From JAHBTB01 sp964451255 (GTDB lineage Bacteria > Armatimonadota > Fimbriimonadia > Fimbriimonadales > Fimbriimonadaceae), in contig CAYVHL010000001.1 in assembly GCA_964451255.1 (NCBI GenBank), positions 1,191,445-1,255,444 on the forward strand: a stretch of 64,000 bases of DNA, read 5' to 3'. The notes beneath the pieces were generated by a model. The model did no database searches and was not told where the DNA came from. It saw nothing but the letters and a program-made list of their open reading frames with translations. Below, one piece after another: positions 17,222-25,517 of the stretch (positions are counted from its first letter, which is position 1; each line of letters opens with the position of its first letter). Both the position numbers and the translations under genes were made by a program.

Positions 17222-18204
17222 GCATCACGTCCGTCGTCCAAGGGATCGGCCATGCGGTGCCGGAGAAGAGACTAACCAACCACGACCTGGAAAGGCTCGT
17301 GGACACCAGCGACGAATGGATCGCCCAGCGCACAGGAATTCGGGAAAGAAGGGTCTGCAGTGACGAAGAGGCCGCCAGCGACCTGGCCGTCGCGGCCGCC
17401 CGCGAAGCCCTGGCTTCAGCAGGTATGGCGTCTGACGAACTGGACATGGTCATGTGCGCGACCGTCACCGGCGATTTCCGGTTCCCCGCAACATCCAATA
17501 TCGTCCAGCATGCGGTCGGCGCCACACGCGCCGGCGCATTCGACGTCCAGGCCGCTTGTGCCGGGTCGATCTACGCGTTGAGCATCGCGGACGCCATGAT
17601 CAAGGCGGGGCAGATCAAGAACGCCCTCGTCATCGGGGTCGACACCCTTACCAAACTCGTGGACTGGACGGACCGGTCGACTTGTGTGCTCTTCGGCGAC
17701 GGCGCAGGGGCCCTGGTCGTCAAAGGCGAGGAGGGGACAGACCGCGGGATCGTCAAGACCGTCCTCCTGAGCGACGGAAGCGGCGCGCCGCACATCTGCA
17801 TCGAGCAAGGCGGCTCGCGGTACCCTCATGGCAAGGACTTCAGCCAGGCCCACGGGGACCGTATCTATATGAACGGCCCCGAGACTTACCGGTTTGCCGT
17901 AAAGGCGATCGGCGACGCCTGTTGCCGGGTCTTAGACGAAGCCGGTCTCCACAGCGACGAGGTCGACCTCTTCGTCCCCCACCAGGCCAACCTGCGCATC
18001 ATCGAGTCCGCCGCCGAACGCCTCGAACTACCGCCGGACAAGGTCTACGTGAATATCCACAAGTACGGTAACACCTCTGCCGCTTCCATCCCGCTCGGCC
18101 TCTATGAGGCGAACAAGGAGGGGAGGCTGAAGAAGGGCGACCTCGTGTTGACAGTGGGCTTTGGCGCGGGCCTCGTGTGGGGAGCGAACCTCATCCGCTG
18201 GTAG
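17218..18204 (+). CDS. fabH: 3-oxoacyl-ACP synthase III (KAS III)
   Basis: A 328-residue FabH that starts fatty-acid chains by condensing acetyl-CoA with malonyl-ACP. The Cys-His-Asn triad is visible as C114 in QAACAGSIYAL, H255 in FVPHQANLRI and N285 in KYGNTSAAS. The N-terminal TSDEWIAQRTGIRERR and the DGAGALVV motif are also present. The gene completes a DUF177-plsX-fabH lipid operon; the usual fabD, fabG and acpP do not follow, because the next gene is convergent. Confidence 0.95.
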   Translation: MSITSVVQGIGHAVPEKRLTNHDLERLVDTSDEWIAQRTGIRERRVCSDEEAASDLAVAAAREALASAGMASDELDMVMCATVTGDFRFPATSNIVQHAVGATRAGAFDVQAACAGSIYALSIADAMIKAGQIKNALVIGVDTLTKLVDWTDRSTCVLFGDGAGALVVKGEEGTDRGIVKTVLLSDGSGAPHICIEQGGSRYPHGKDFSQAHGDRIYMNGPETYRFAVKAIGDACCRVLDEAGLHSDEVDLFVPHQANLRIIESAAERLELPPDKVYVNIHKYGNTSAASIPLGLYEANKEGRLKKGDLVLTVGFGAGLVWGANLIRW

Positions 18205-18214
18205 TCGTCCGGGA

Positions 18215-19534
18215 TCAACCCAGCCCGGTCAAAGCCCCGTCGCCGCAGTAGTCGCGGTTGCCAAAGGACTTCACGTCGTGTCCGAACCCCTGGGCCAAGG
18301 CCATGAGCAAGCGGTTGTGGGGGACCCTGTCGTACTGTAGAGACCGACCGGTATTGAACCCTAGTCCCCCGCCGACCATGACGAACGGGATGTTGTCCAG
18401 TGTGTGGGAATTGCCCTGCCCAAGCTCGTTCGTCCACAGGACGGTCGTGTGGTCGAGCATCGATCCGTCGCCACCCGGCTCGGGCGTCTCCGACAGCCGT
18501 TTGGCCAAGTAGGCTAGTTGCTCGCAGTACCACTTGTTGATCTTGGTGAGTTTTTCTTGCGAGTCGGCGTCACTGTCGGGTTTGTGGGAGAGATCGTGCT
18601 GGCCTTCCTTGATGTCGAGCCAGGTGAAGCGGGCCTGTCCGACGGAGTTCGTGTATTGCAACGTCGCTACCCGGGTGGCGTCTTCTTGGAACGCGCTGAC
18701 CATTAGGTCGATCTGAAGCTTGCTGAGCGTCGGGATGTTGTCGTTGTGACGTCGGACGCCCGGCTCGATCGGCGGCACCGCGTGGCCCACCGATGCCTTG
18801 CGGGCGGACTGGATGTCTTGTTCAAGATCACGGACGGCGGTCAGATGCTGGTCGAGCAAGTGCTCGTCCTCCTTGGCGATGACACCCCTGACCTTGTTGA
18901 TGTCCTCCCTCAAGTCGTCTAGGACGCTACTGAGAACTTCGCGGCCCTTCATCTGGCCGTGGATCTTGTTGAACATCAAATAGGGGTCGTCGACCGGGGC
19001 GACGGGCCGGTTCGGCCCCGCATAGACCATACGTGTCCAAGTGTCCGCATGGTCGGGGACCATGACTCCGAACTCCAACGAACCGAATCGCGTCCGGGTC
19101 TCCGGTGACTTCTGTAAGAAGTCCTTGATCTCTTGGTCGATCGATATGCCGCTCGACCATCCGGCTGGCGTGTCGGAGCCGCCTTGCACGTTGCCAGGGA
19201 AGAGTTCGATGCCCGTCAACAAGCAGCCGATGCCCCGCATATGGCCGTCTCCGTCTCCCCGGATGCGGTCGCAGACGCCTTTCAAGACCAGCGTCTTGTC
19301 CTTGAACGGGGCAAGGGGCGTCAAGCTCTCTTTGAGGTTGAACGCGGATCCCGCTTGATCGGGCCAAAAAGTGTCAGGCACGATTCCGTCGGGGCTGAAT
19401 ATGATCACCAGTCGCTGCTTCCGCTTGGCAGTACCAAACGTCGCCCCTAGGCTAGGCAATCCCAGCAGGTATGGCGTCGCCACCGCTCCGATCCCCAGGT
19501 TTTTCAAGACCTGTCTGCGTGTGGTTTCTCTCAT
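18215..19534 (-). CDS. DUF1552 family secreted protein
   Basis: A 439-residue protein of the DUF1552 family, common in Planctomycetota, Verrucomicrobiota, Myxococcota and related genomes. The N-terminus RRQVLKNLGIGAVATPYLLGLP reads as a twin-arginine-like or Sec signal. The body starts with LVIIFSPDGIVPDTFWP and has GHMRGIGCLLTG and WTNELGQGNSHTLDNIPFVMVGG, resembling the DUF1501/alkaline-phosphatase-like fold. The ATG overlaps the stop of the upstream DUF1592 cytochrome gene by four bases. These two families are almost always paired. The biochemical role is unknown. Confidence 0.85.
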   Translation of the reverse strand: MRETTRRQVLKNLGIGAVATPYLLGLPSLGATFGTAKRKQRLVIIFSPDGIVPDTFWPDQAGSAFNLKESLTPLAPFKDKTLVLKGVCDRIRGDGDGHMRGIGCLLTGIELFPGNVQGGSDTPAGWSSGISIDQEIKDFLQKSPETRTRFGSLEFGVMVPDHADTWTRMVYAGPNRPVAPVDDPYLMFNKIHGQMKGREVLSSVLDDLREDINKVRGVIAKEDEHLLDQHLTAVRDLEQDIQSARKASVGHAVPPIEPGVRRHNDNIPTLSKLQIDLMVSAFQEDATRVATLQYTNSVGQARFTWLDIKEGQHDLSHKPDSDADSQEKLTKINKWYCEQLAYLAKRLSETPEPGGDGSMLDHTTVLWTNELGQGNSHTLDNIPFVMVGGGLGFNTGRSLQYDRVPHNRLLMALAQGFGHDVKSFGNRDYCGDGALTGLG

Positions 19535-21816
19535 GTCCGCCTCGAGGCCGTCGTCGCGATCTGCACCAACAGTTCCCTCATATTGTAGTCGGCATTCTTG
19601 AACTTGGTGACCAAGTCGGACAACGCCGTCTGCCCATAAGCGCGGACCGGCTCCTTGGTGATGTACTGGAACAGTTTTTCCACGAACGCGGCCTGGGCCT
19701 CGTCGCTGGTCGCCAGATAGGCGGCAAGATCGCCGGCGTTCTTGAACATGACCGTCGTACCGGCCTTTGTCTTGTAGTGTCCGGATGTGTCGACCGGCTT
19801 GCCGTTGTCGGACTTCCGCACCCTGCCGATCGCGTCGTACTCTTCAAAGGTGAAGCCGATCGGGTTGATGAGCGCATGGCAAGAGCTGCACGGGGTGTTC
19901 TTGGTCTGTAGCGCAACCCGCTCGCGGGTGGTCAGGTTCGGGTGCAGGCTCGCCGCGGCCGGGGCGGTAGCGACGGGCGGCGGCGCGAGGACGCGGCCCA
20001 GCATGTTCCTTACGACCAAGACCCCTCGGTGGATGGGCGAGCTTCCGTCCAGATAGGCATACCGCGCCATCACGTAGGGCTGGGTCAACAGGCCGGATCG
20101 GCCCGGGGCCCGCAAAGCTTGAAACGGCGCTCCAGCAGGCAAGCCGCCTCCATAGACTTTGGCCAGACGCCCGTTCCAGTACACCTTGTCGCTGAGCATC
20201 ATCTCGCGGTAGTCAGCCTTGGGCCCCCACGCGACCTCCCTAAGGAACAGATCCAGGGAAGTCCGCAGGTCGCCGACCGTGGACTCGTCGAAGCCGGGGA
20301 ACTTCTTGCTATCTTTGACGACGTCGGGGATCTCGTCAAGCCTTAGCCAGTGCATCAGGAAGTCTCGAAACTTGCTCAACGCGCGGGGGTCGTCGGCCAT
20401 CCGACGGGCCTGCTTCTCGACAGCCCCCCTGTCTTTGAGCTCCCCTGCCGCCGCCGCGCGAAGCAGCTCCGGGTCGGGCAGGCTGTCCCACAGGGCGAAC
20501 GAGAGGTCGGCGGCGTTCTTGTACGGATCGTCCGAGGAACCGATCTCGCGGTATAGGAACCGGGGAGACATCAGCGCCAAGACGACGGCACGCTTGATCG
20601 AAGCCGACAGATCCGGTGAGTTCGCGAACTGCTTGTCTATGTAGCGCCTTTCCGTCTCCGCATCAAGGGGTTGCCGGAAGGCTCGCACGACGAACTGCTT
20701 GGCCAAGGCCTTCGCTTCTTGGGGGTCTTTCAGTTGATCGTCTTTAGCCGACCGGATGACTTGGTCGGCCACTTCGACGGCGGCACGGCCCAGCGCCTCG
20801 TCCCACTGCGGGCTGATCGAGCTGCCCCGCGCGTATCCGGTGCTGCTGTCGTCGGCCGGAAACGCGGTCTGCACGACATAGGTCGGGTCGTTGCCAGACG
20901 TTGACAGATAGACCGACGGGATCACTTCGTCGGCCCCTTTGGGTGGCCTCCACAACAAGCGGATGAACGCCGGGGTGGCCTCGGTCTTGTTCAGCTTCTC
21001 GTCTTGTACGCCCTGGATCCACTTCTTGAACTCGACATACACCGGATAGGCCCGGCCAGCCAGCATGCTGACCGTGGCCCTGAACTCTGTCTGGTTGCCT
21101 GAGCGGACCAAGGCGTCGACGGTGGGGACAGGACTGCCGTTGAAGTAGAGGGCGGCCGCTTGGTCGGTCTCCAAGATCAGGTCGAAGTCGCCGGTGTCTG
21201 GAGCTACAATGGCTCCGCTCCAGGTCACGAGGTAAGCCTTTGCGTCCACGTCGCCGGGTTCTGGCCCCGCCTTAGAAAAGTGGAAGTCCAGCTGGCGGTC
21301 GACACGCTCTATCTTGCGGTCCTTCTTCTTGGCTTCCTTCCCTGAGAAGTACTTCCCGTTAAGGCCGTTTTGTCCAGGGTTGACGGCGGCATGGTAGTCG
21401 CCGACAAGATCGGCGACGGCGTTCTTGAGTTGGCGGACGGTCAGTCGCTGCAACGCGATCCGGGCCGGCCGGTTCCTTTCTTGTGCGAGAGGCGAGTAGA
21501 ACGCTTCGTACATGTACGCCGCCACGGCCCTGGCTTCAGCAACCGAGGCATGTCTTGGCCCTGGCGGCATGTTCTTAGCGATGAAGGCGCCCAGCTCCTC
21601 TTGGGTGAGCTTGCCGGCCAAGGGGCCGGAATAGCCCGGCCCGCCCGCGCCTGCCTCACCATGGCAAGGGGCGCATGTCTTTGCGAAGAGTCCCTTGCCC
21701 GTTAGGAACGCCTTGGACTGTGGCGGGTCTTGCCGGCCCGGCACGGCCAGAGCGACGACGAGTGGCGCCACACTAAGAGCGGTGACTGTCAGCCGTCGCC
21801 AATCCGTCCTCACCAT
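19531..21816 (-). CDS. DUF1592-type planctomycete cytochrome with PA14-like domain
   Basis: A 761-residue exported protein. After the signal peptide comes a cytochrome c domain with one heme site, CAPCH, near residue 48. Then follow a DUF1587-like segment, a PA14-like carbohydrate-binding region (NGLNGKYFSGKE... LILETDQAAALYFNG), and the DUF1595/DUF1592/DUF1588/DUF1585 block, ending with a second CSSCH in PCSSCHALINPIGFTFEEYDAIG. Proteins of this layout pair with DUF1552 proteins and are suspected to act in polysaccharide breakdown or electron transfer; no activity is proven. AAGGGGTG precedes the ATG. Confidence 0.85.
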   Translation of the reverse strand: MVRTDWRRLTVTALSVAPLVVALAVPGRQDPPQSKAFLTGKGLFAKTCAPCHGEAGAGGPGYSGPLAGKLTQEELGAFIAKNMPPGPRHASVAEARAVAAYMYEAFYSPLAQERNRPARIALQRLTVRQLKNAVADLVGDYHAAVNPGQNGLNGKYFSGKEAKKKDRKIERVDRQLDFHFSKAGPEPGDVDAKAYLVTWSGAIVAPDTGDFDLILETDQAAALYFNGSPVPTVDALVRSGNQTEFRATVSMLAGRAYPVYVEFKKWIQGVQDEKLNKTEATPAFIRLLWRPPKGADEVIPSVYLSTSGNDPTYVVQTAFPADDSSTGYARGSSISPQWDEALGRAAVEVADQVIRSAKDDQLKDPQEAKALAKQFVVRAFRQPLDAETERRYIDKQFANSPDLSASIKRAVVLALMSPRFLYREIGSSDDPYKNAADLSFALWDSLPDPELLRAAAAGELKDRGAVEKQARRMADDPRALSKFRDFLMHWLRLDEIPDVVKDSKKFPGFDESTVGDLRTSLDLFLREVAWGPKADYREMMLSDKVYWNGRLAKVYGGGLPAGAPFQALRAPGRSGLLTQPYVMARYAYLDGSSPIHRGVLVVRNMLGRVLAPPPVATAPAAASLHPNLTTRERVALQTKNTPCSSCHALINPIGFTFEEYDAIGRVRKSDNGKPVDTSGHYKTKAGTTVMFKNAGDLAAYLATSDEAQAAFVEKLFQYITKEPVRAYGQTALSDLVTKFKNADYNMRELLVQIATTASRRT

Positions 21817-22257
21817 TCACCCCTTCGTCCTAGGGTACTCGCATTCAATGCCGTTTCGACCTGGCATTGATGCCGTCCCGGAACTGGCCCGAAAGACACT
21901 GACATTAGGACTTTGTCCCAAAATTGCGCACGTTGTGTATCCATGAGTGGCAAACGCCTGTCAAAGTAACGCTCCTTCCCCGAACAGGGAAAGAATCACA
22001 AAGGACGTGACGATGGACAGGCAAACCATGAAATCAAGGTGCGCGCTTTGACGCGACCTGCCGCCACCGTCTGACGAGCCGATCCTCCACCCGAGGCCCC
22101 GCCCGTCAGACCGACGAGGCGAAGGGCGCGACCGGCTTCCGGCCGCAAAGCACCGCACACCACACCCAATCGACCACATGGTGGCGCCCCGCGTGCCCCG
22201 TGTGACGACCAGCATTCCGTCCGGCGGACGCGCCCGGACGGTCGACTCGCTGAGGCC
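21817..22257. other. Noncoding stretch upstream of the Y RNA/rsr locus
   Basis: About 440 bases without a convincing gene. It separates the divergent DUF1592 gene and the Y RNA locus. A perfect 8-bp inverted repeat, CCGTCCGG (22217-22224) and CCGGACGG (22234-22241), lies just before the first Y RNA. It could be a terminator, an operator or part of a longer RNA. A weak hairpin lies at 21976-21991. I could not identify a good -35/-10 pair for the Y RNAs. Confidence 0.4.
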
Positions 22258-22351
22258 CGGGCGGGCCGCGAAGGACGGTTATCGTTCATACCGAAACCCA
22301 CTGTGAAAGGTGGATGGCGAAAGCCTCTCCGTCCTCACTTTTGCCCGCCCG
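22258..22351 (+). ncRNA. Candidate Y RNA (non-tRNA-like), first of two
   Basis: A 94-base candidate. A perfect 9-bp stem pairs 22258-22266 with 22343-22351. Next to it is a mixed internal loop whose 3' strand contains CACTT (22336-22340), then a second stem GGACGG (22273-22278) with CCGTCC (22329-22334). The distal part can form a CCAC/GTGG hairpin and a GGC-GAAA-GCC hairpin. The 5' strand shares GGGCCG and ACGG-TTATCG with the tRNA-like Y RNA 150 bases downstream. Y RNAs bind Ro60, whose gene follows. The evidence is structure plus position; ends are estimates. Confidence 0.65.
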
Positions 22352-22411
22352 ACAGGCCTTGGCCAGCAAGAAGTCTTTCGTAGTCCAGACAACGAAGACA
22401 GTAGAAGATTT

Positions 22412-22548
22412 GGCCTTTCGGGCCGAGGTGAACGGGTTATCGCGCCGGGGGTTCGAATCCCTCCTGGCAAGGACGGCTTCCCAGCTTGACTTGCCAGTAG
22501 CTCAGGGGTAGAGCACGAACGGCCGTCACGGCACTTGCCCGAAGGGCC
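22412..22548 (+). ncRNA. yrlA: YrlA-type Y RNA with circularly permuted tRNA-like module
   Basis: A stem of 12 bp (one wobble) pairs 22412-22423 with 22537-22548. Above it are a bulged C (22424) and a G-A/T-T step whose 3' strand reads CACTTG, like the Ro60-binding helix of vertebrate Y RNAs. Inside is a tRNA in reversed order: T-arm with stem 22447-22451/22459-22463 and loop TTCGAAT; 3' acceptor strand CTGGCAA (22464-22470); a 20-base loop; 5' acceptor strand TTGCCAG (22491-22497), fully complementary; TA; and D-arm GCTC-AGGGGTA-GAGC (22500-22514). There is no anticodon arm. This is the known plan of YrlA RNAs, which mimic tRNA and gate substrates on Ro60. rsr starts 50 bases downstream. Confidence 0.88.
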
Positions 22549-22598
22549 CCACACATGCGGGAAACTGCAAGACAAGCAACTGAAGGAGAAAACAGGAC

Positions 22599-24170
22599 AT
22601 GAGGTTCACCAGGCACTTCGCCGTAAAGAAGACATCACAGTCCCGGCCCGTGCCGGGAAAGGGACAGGCCGCCAACTCAGCGGGCGGCTTCGTGTTCGAG
22701 GTCGACGAGTGGAAACTGCTCGACCGATTTCTGACACTGGGCACCGAGGGGGGCACCTACTACATCAGCGAGCAGGACTTGACCATGGAGCAGGCGCAGA
22801 ACGCGTTGGCCCTCGTCAAGAGCCAGGGCGAGAAGGTCGTCGAAAGGGTCGCCCAGGTCAGCCGCTCGGGGAGATCCCCTAAGGCCGACCCAGGGTTGTT
22901 CGTTCTCGCGATGGCCGCCTCGTTCGGGGAACTCGAGACCCGACGCGCGGCGTTCGCCGCGTTGCCCAAGGTCGCGCGCACCGGCACGCATCTGTTCCAG
23001 TTCGTCGCCGAGTGCGAGCGACTGCGTGGATGGGGCAGGGCCATGCGCACGGCCGTCGGGCGTTGGTACAACGAAGCCGACGCGGGCGACGTCGCCTACC
23101 AGGCGATGAAGTACCAGCAGCGCGGCGGCTGGGGCCATCGCGACCTGTTGCGCCTCGCCCACCCTAAGCCGGTGGACGAAGCCCACAAGGTGGTCTACAA
23201 GTGGATCGTCGACGGCGAGTTGATCGGGCCGCAGCCTCGCATCGAAGCCTTTGAGCGCTTGAAGAGGACGGCAGAGGCGACCGAGGCGGCCAGGCTCGTC
23301 AGCGAGTTCGACCTGCCCCGCGAATGTGTTCCCAGCCAGTTGCTCAACAGCCCTGAAGTGTGGGACGCCCTGCTGGCCAATATGCCGATGACGGCGATGG
23401 TCCGCAACCTGGGCAATATGTCCAAGGTCGGGCTGCTTACCGTCGGGTCGGACGCCTCGAAGGAGGTCGTGCGTCGGCTGGGTGACCTCAAGAGGCTGAA
23501 GGCGGCGCGTGTCCACCCGGTCGCGTTGCTGATGGCGCTCAAGGTCTATCGGCAGGGGCACGGGTTGCGCGGCTCGGGCCAATGGGAAGCCGTCCCCGCT
23601 GTGGTCGACGCCCTGGACGCCGCCTTCTACAAGGCGTTTGAGACCGTCGAGCCAAGCGGGAAGCGGTTCGTGCTGGGCATCGACGTCTCCAGTTCAATGG
23701 CATGGTCGACCGTGGCGGGGACGCCGCTCACCGCATGCGAGGCGGCGACCACGATGGCCATGGTGACGCTGGCGGCCGAGGAAGAAGTGAGCCCGATGGC
23801 GTTCGCGGACGAGTTCCGCAAGGTACCGCTGTCGAAGCGCATGAGCCTGGACGACGCGATGCGCCACACCCAGGCACGGAACTTCGGCGGCACCGACTGC
23901 GCGTTGCCCATGTTGTGGGCGATGAAGAACAAGGTCAAGGCGGACGCCTTCGTCGTCTACACGGACAACGAGACTTGGTTCGGTGAGACCCACCCGTTCC
24001 AAGCGTTACAAGAATATCGACAGAGGACCGGGATCCCGGCCAAGTTGGCTGTCGTGGGGATGTGTGCCAACCGGTTCACCGTCGCCGACCCGTCCGACCC
24101 CGGCATGCTGGACTTCGTCGGCTTCGACGCCGCGGTTCCTCAAGCTCTACGGGAGTTTGTGACCGCATAG
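22599..24170 (+). CDS. rsr: Ro60 orthologue Rsr (TROVE domain RNA-binding ring protein)
   Basis: A 523-residue Ro60/Rsr protein. Residues ~20-340 form the HEAT-like TROVE ring (YYISEQDLTMEQAQ, DPGLFVLAMAAS, LRGWGRAMRTAVGRWY, MKYQQRGGWGHRDLLRLAHPK), and residues ~355-523 are a von Willebrand A domain with a MIDAS motif DVSSSM (D362, S364, S366), the Thr of GGTDC and the acidic YTDNETW. Ro60 binds Y RNAs on its outer surface and misfolded RNA ends in its cavity; in Deinococcus it works with PNPase in RNA decay. GAAGGAG lies 10 bases before the ATG. Two Y RNA candidates lie immediately upstream, probably on the same transcript. No rtcB/rtcA is present. Confidence 0.93.
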   Translation: MRFTRHFAVKKTSQSRPVPGKGQAANSAGGFVFEVDEWKLLDRFLTLGTEGGTYYISEQDLTMEQAQNALALVKSQGEKVVERVAQVSRSGRSPKADPGLFVLAMAASFGELETRRAAFAALPKVARTGTHLFQFVAECERLRGWGRAMRTAVGRWYNEADAGDVAYQAMKYQQRGGWGHRDLLRLAHPKPVDEAHKVVYKWIVDGELIGPQPRIEAFERLKRTAEATEAARLVSEFDLPRECVPSQLLNSPEVWDALLANMPMTAMVRNLGNMSKVGLLTVGSDASKEVVRRLGDLKRLKAARVHPVALLMALKVYRQGHGLRGSGQWEAVPAVVDALDAAFYKAFETVEPSGKRFVLGIDVSSSMAWSTVAGTPLTACEAATTMAMVTLAAEEEVSPMAFADEFRKVPLSKRMSLDDAMRHTQARNFGGTDCALPMLWAMKNKVKADAFVVYTDNETWFGETHPFQALQEYRQRTGIPAKLAVVGMCANRFTVADPSDPGMLDFVGFDAAVPQALREFVTA

Positions 24171-24376
24171 GCGAGGTGGCCGTCAGCGAGACGCTTTCGG
24201 CCACCAGACTGCCAGAGAATCCTTGCAGGCACTCGTTCTGGGCTAAAGCTGAGAATACTCATAGCTTCATGTCTAACCGTTACGGGAGTTTGGGTCGAAC
24301 CAAGTTGCCTCGTATCATATTTGTGGAGAGGACGTTCTTTGAGACGTCGCTGACTTCATCCGAGAGAGGAATCAAA

Positions 24377-25021
24377 ATGACACGCACTGCACTTGTTCTC
24401 GTGCTAGCAACGGCCGGGTTTGCCTGTCAGGCAAACGCAGTCGAATTGCTGAGCAACGGTGGCTTCGAAAGCGAACCCAATTGGGGTGGCGGGATCAGCC
24501 ATGACGGCGGCTATACGGCGTTCACGGGCACCGACATCCCTGGCTGGATCGTCGCGGACGGTCATGCCGCCACCATCCATAACCACGTCTACCCGTGGAT
24601 CAGCGGTTCGTACAGCCTGAACACAGACGGGGAGGGCTACAACAGCCACAACGTTGACATCTACCAAGACTTCACACCTGACGCGGGCTCCCTCAACACG
24701 CTGACCTACGCCTGGAAGGTCTGGTACATCAACGCGGTTCCGCGATTGGACGTCTCGGTGACCGACCTGACCGACTCGAGCGTGCTCTATCACGGCAACT
24801 TCGGCCAACCGGACTTACTTCTCCACAACGAGTCGTCGAATTTTGTCGGCAACGGCCACACCCTGCGCCTGGAGATCAAAGAGTCTCCCGAGACCGGTCT
24901 GAACGACAACGCGTTCATTGCCGATGACTTCAGCGTCCAGTCGGAAGCTGTCCCCGAACCGTTTTCGATCGTAGGTCTGGCTCTGGCCGGCGCCTTGGCC
25001 GCAAGGCGTCGTAAAGCTTGA
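24377..25021 (+). CDS. PEP-CTERM sorting domain protein
   Basis: A 214-residue exported protein. The signal peptide ends at ANA-V. A carbohydrate-binding-like beta-sandwich domain begins ELLSNGGFESEPNWGGG and continues with the SYSLNTDGEGY and DIYQDFTPDAGS pattern. The C-terminus VPEPFSIVGLALAGALAARRRKA is a PEP-CTERM signal: PEP motif, membrane segment, Arg cluster, recognised by exosortase. ATG 24377 is supported by GAGAGGA upstream and the signal peptide. The target is probably surface or extracellular matrix. No exosortase gene is in the window. Confidence 0.88.
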   Translation: MTRTALVLVLATAGFACQANAVELLSNGGFESEPNWGGGISHDGGYTAFTGTDIPGWIVADGHAATIHNHVYPWISGSYSLNTDGEGYNSHNVDIYQDFTPDAGSLNTLTYAWKVWYINAVPRLDVSVTDLTDSSVLYHGNFGQPDLLLHNESSNFVGNGHTLRLEIKESPETGLNDNAFIADDFSVQSEAVPEPFSIVGLALAGALAARRRKA

Positions 25022-25034
25022 TCGGAAAGGACTG

Positions 25035-25058
25035 TGCCGGGGCGACCTCGCCCCGGCA
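25035..25058 (+). terminator. Hairpin terminator after PEP-CTERM gene
   Basis: A perfect 10-bp stem TGCCGGGGCG (25035-25044) and its complement (25049-25058) around the loop ACCT, 14 bases after the stop. There is no T-run, so termination may depend on the very stable stem. Confidence 0.6.
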
Positions 25059-25096
25059 AGACCAGCTTGTGTCATGACCTACCATTGTGGGCGGGC

Positions 25097-25303
25097 TCAG
25101 TTCGCGTATGGGTGGGACTTGAGGCTGAACGTCAACTCGCGCTCTAGGCCGAGGCCGTTGATCTGCGACAGGTGGACCTTGCGCAAGTCGGGGTTGACCA
25201 GCAGGCGTCGGAGGTAGGCGTTCAGTTCCTCGGCCTCCTCACGCGACAGGACGATGTCAACGTCGGTCAGGCTCTTACCGCTTTCGTAGTCCCTGATCTC
25301 CAT
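25097..25303 (-). CDS. Small hypothetical protein, 68 aa
   Basis: A short acidic protein (MEIRDYESGKSLTDVDIVL, then SREEAEELNAYLRRLLVNPD and KVHLSQINGL) that looks like a folded alpha/beta domain with no signal peptide. I recognise no family. GAGGG lies upstream of the ATG at about ten bases. It is downstream of pheA on the same strand, with ~214 bases between. The start and frame are supported by ordinary composition and the putative ribosome site only. Confidence 0.55.
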   Translation of the reverse strand: MEIRDYESGKSLTDVDIVLSREEAEELNAYLRRLLVNPDLRKVHLSQINGLGLERELTFSLKSHPYAN

Positions 25304-25517
25304 GGTGTTTGCGCCCTCTGAGGGTCGGCCCGTCTACAACCCCACTACCGTCACCAGACGCACCGATCGTTCCCGGGTTCGGCACGGCTAGGCCTCTCAG
25401 ATGATCGGACGACCACGGGCGGGACACGAGAAAGTCCAGTAATGGCACGGGCAGGCCGACACCATGGCCGGTGAGTCAGCGGGTCCGTGCCTGAAAACCT
25501 GGATCCCTTGCGCTGGC
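25304..25517. other. Noncoding gap between pheA and the small protein, with a faint 5S-rRNA-like stretch
   Basis: On the minus strand the gap contains TGCCGAAC and, at exactly the spacing found in 5S rRNA, GACGGTAGT. A CCGATC/GATCGG helix sits at about the place of 5S helix II. However, the loop-E partner strand and a proper helix I are missing, so I do not call a 5S gene. It may be a decayed copy, another RNA, or chance. Short unsupported reading frames here are ignored. Confidence 0.25.

Noticed and set aside
22443..22517. Ordinary tRNA gene suggested by T-arm and D-arm sequences
   Set aside because: The halves are in reversed order and there is no anticodon arm; the enclosing stem and the rsr neighbour fit a Y RNA much better. 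A permuted tmRNA was also considered, but there is no tag reading frame or pseudoknot region.
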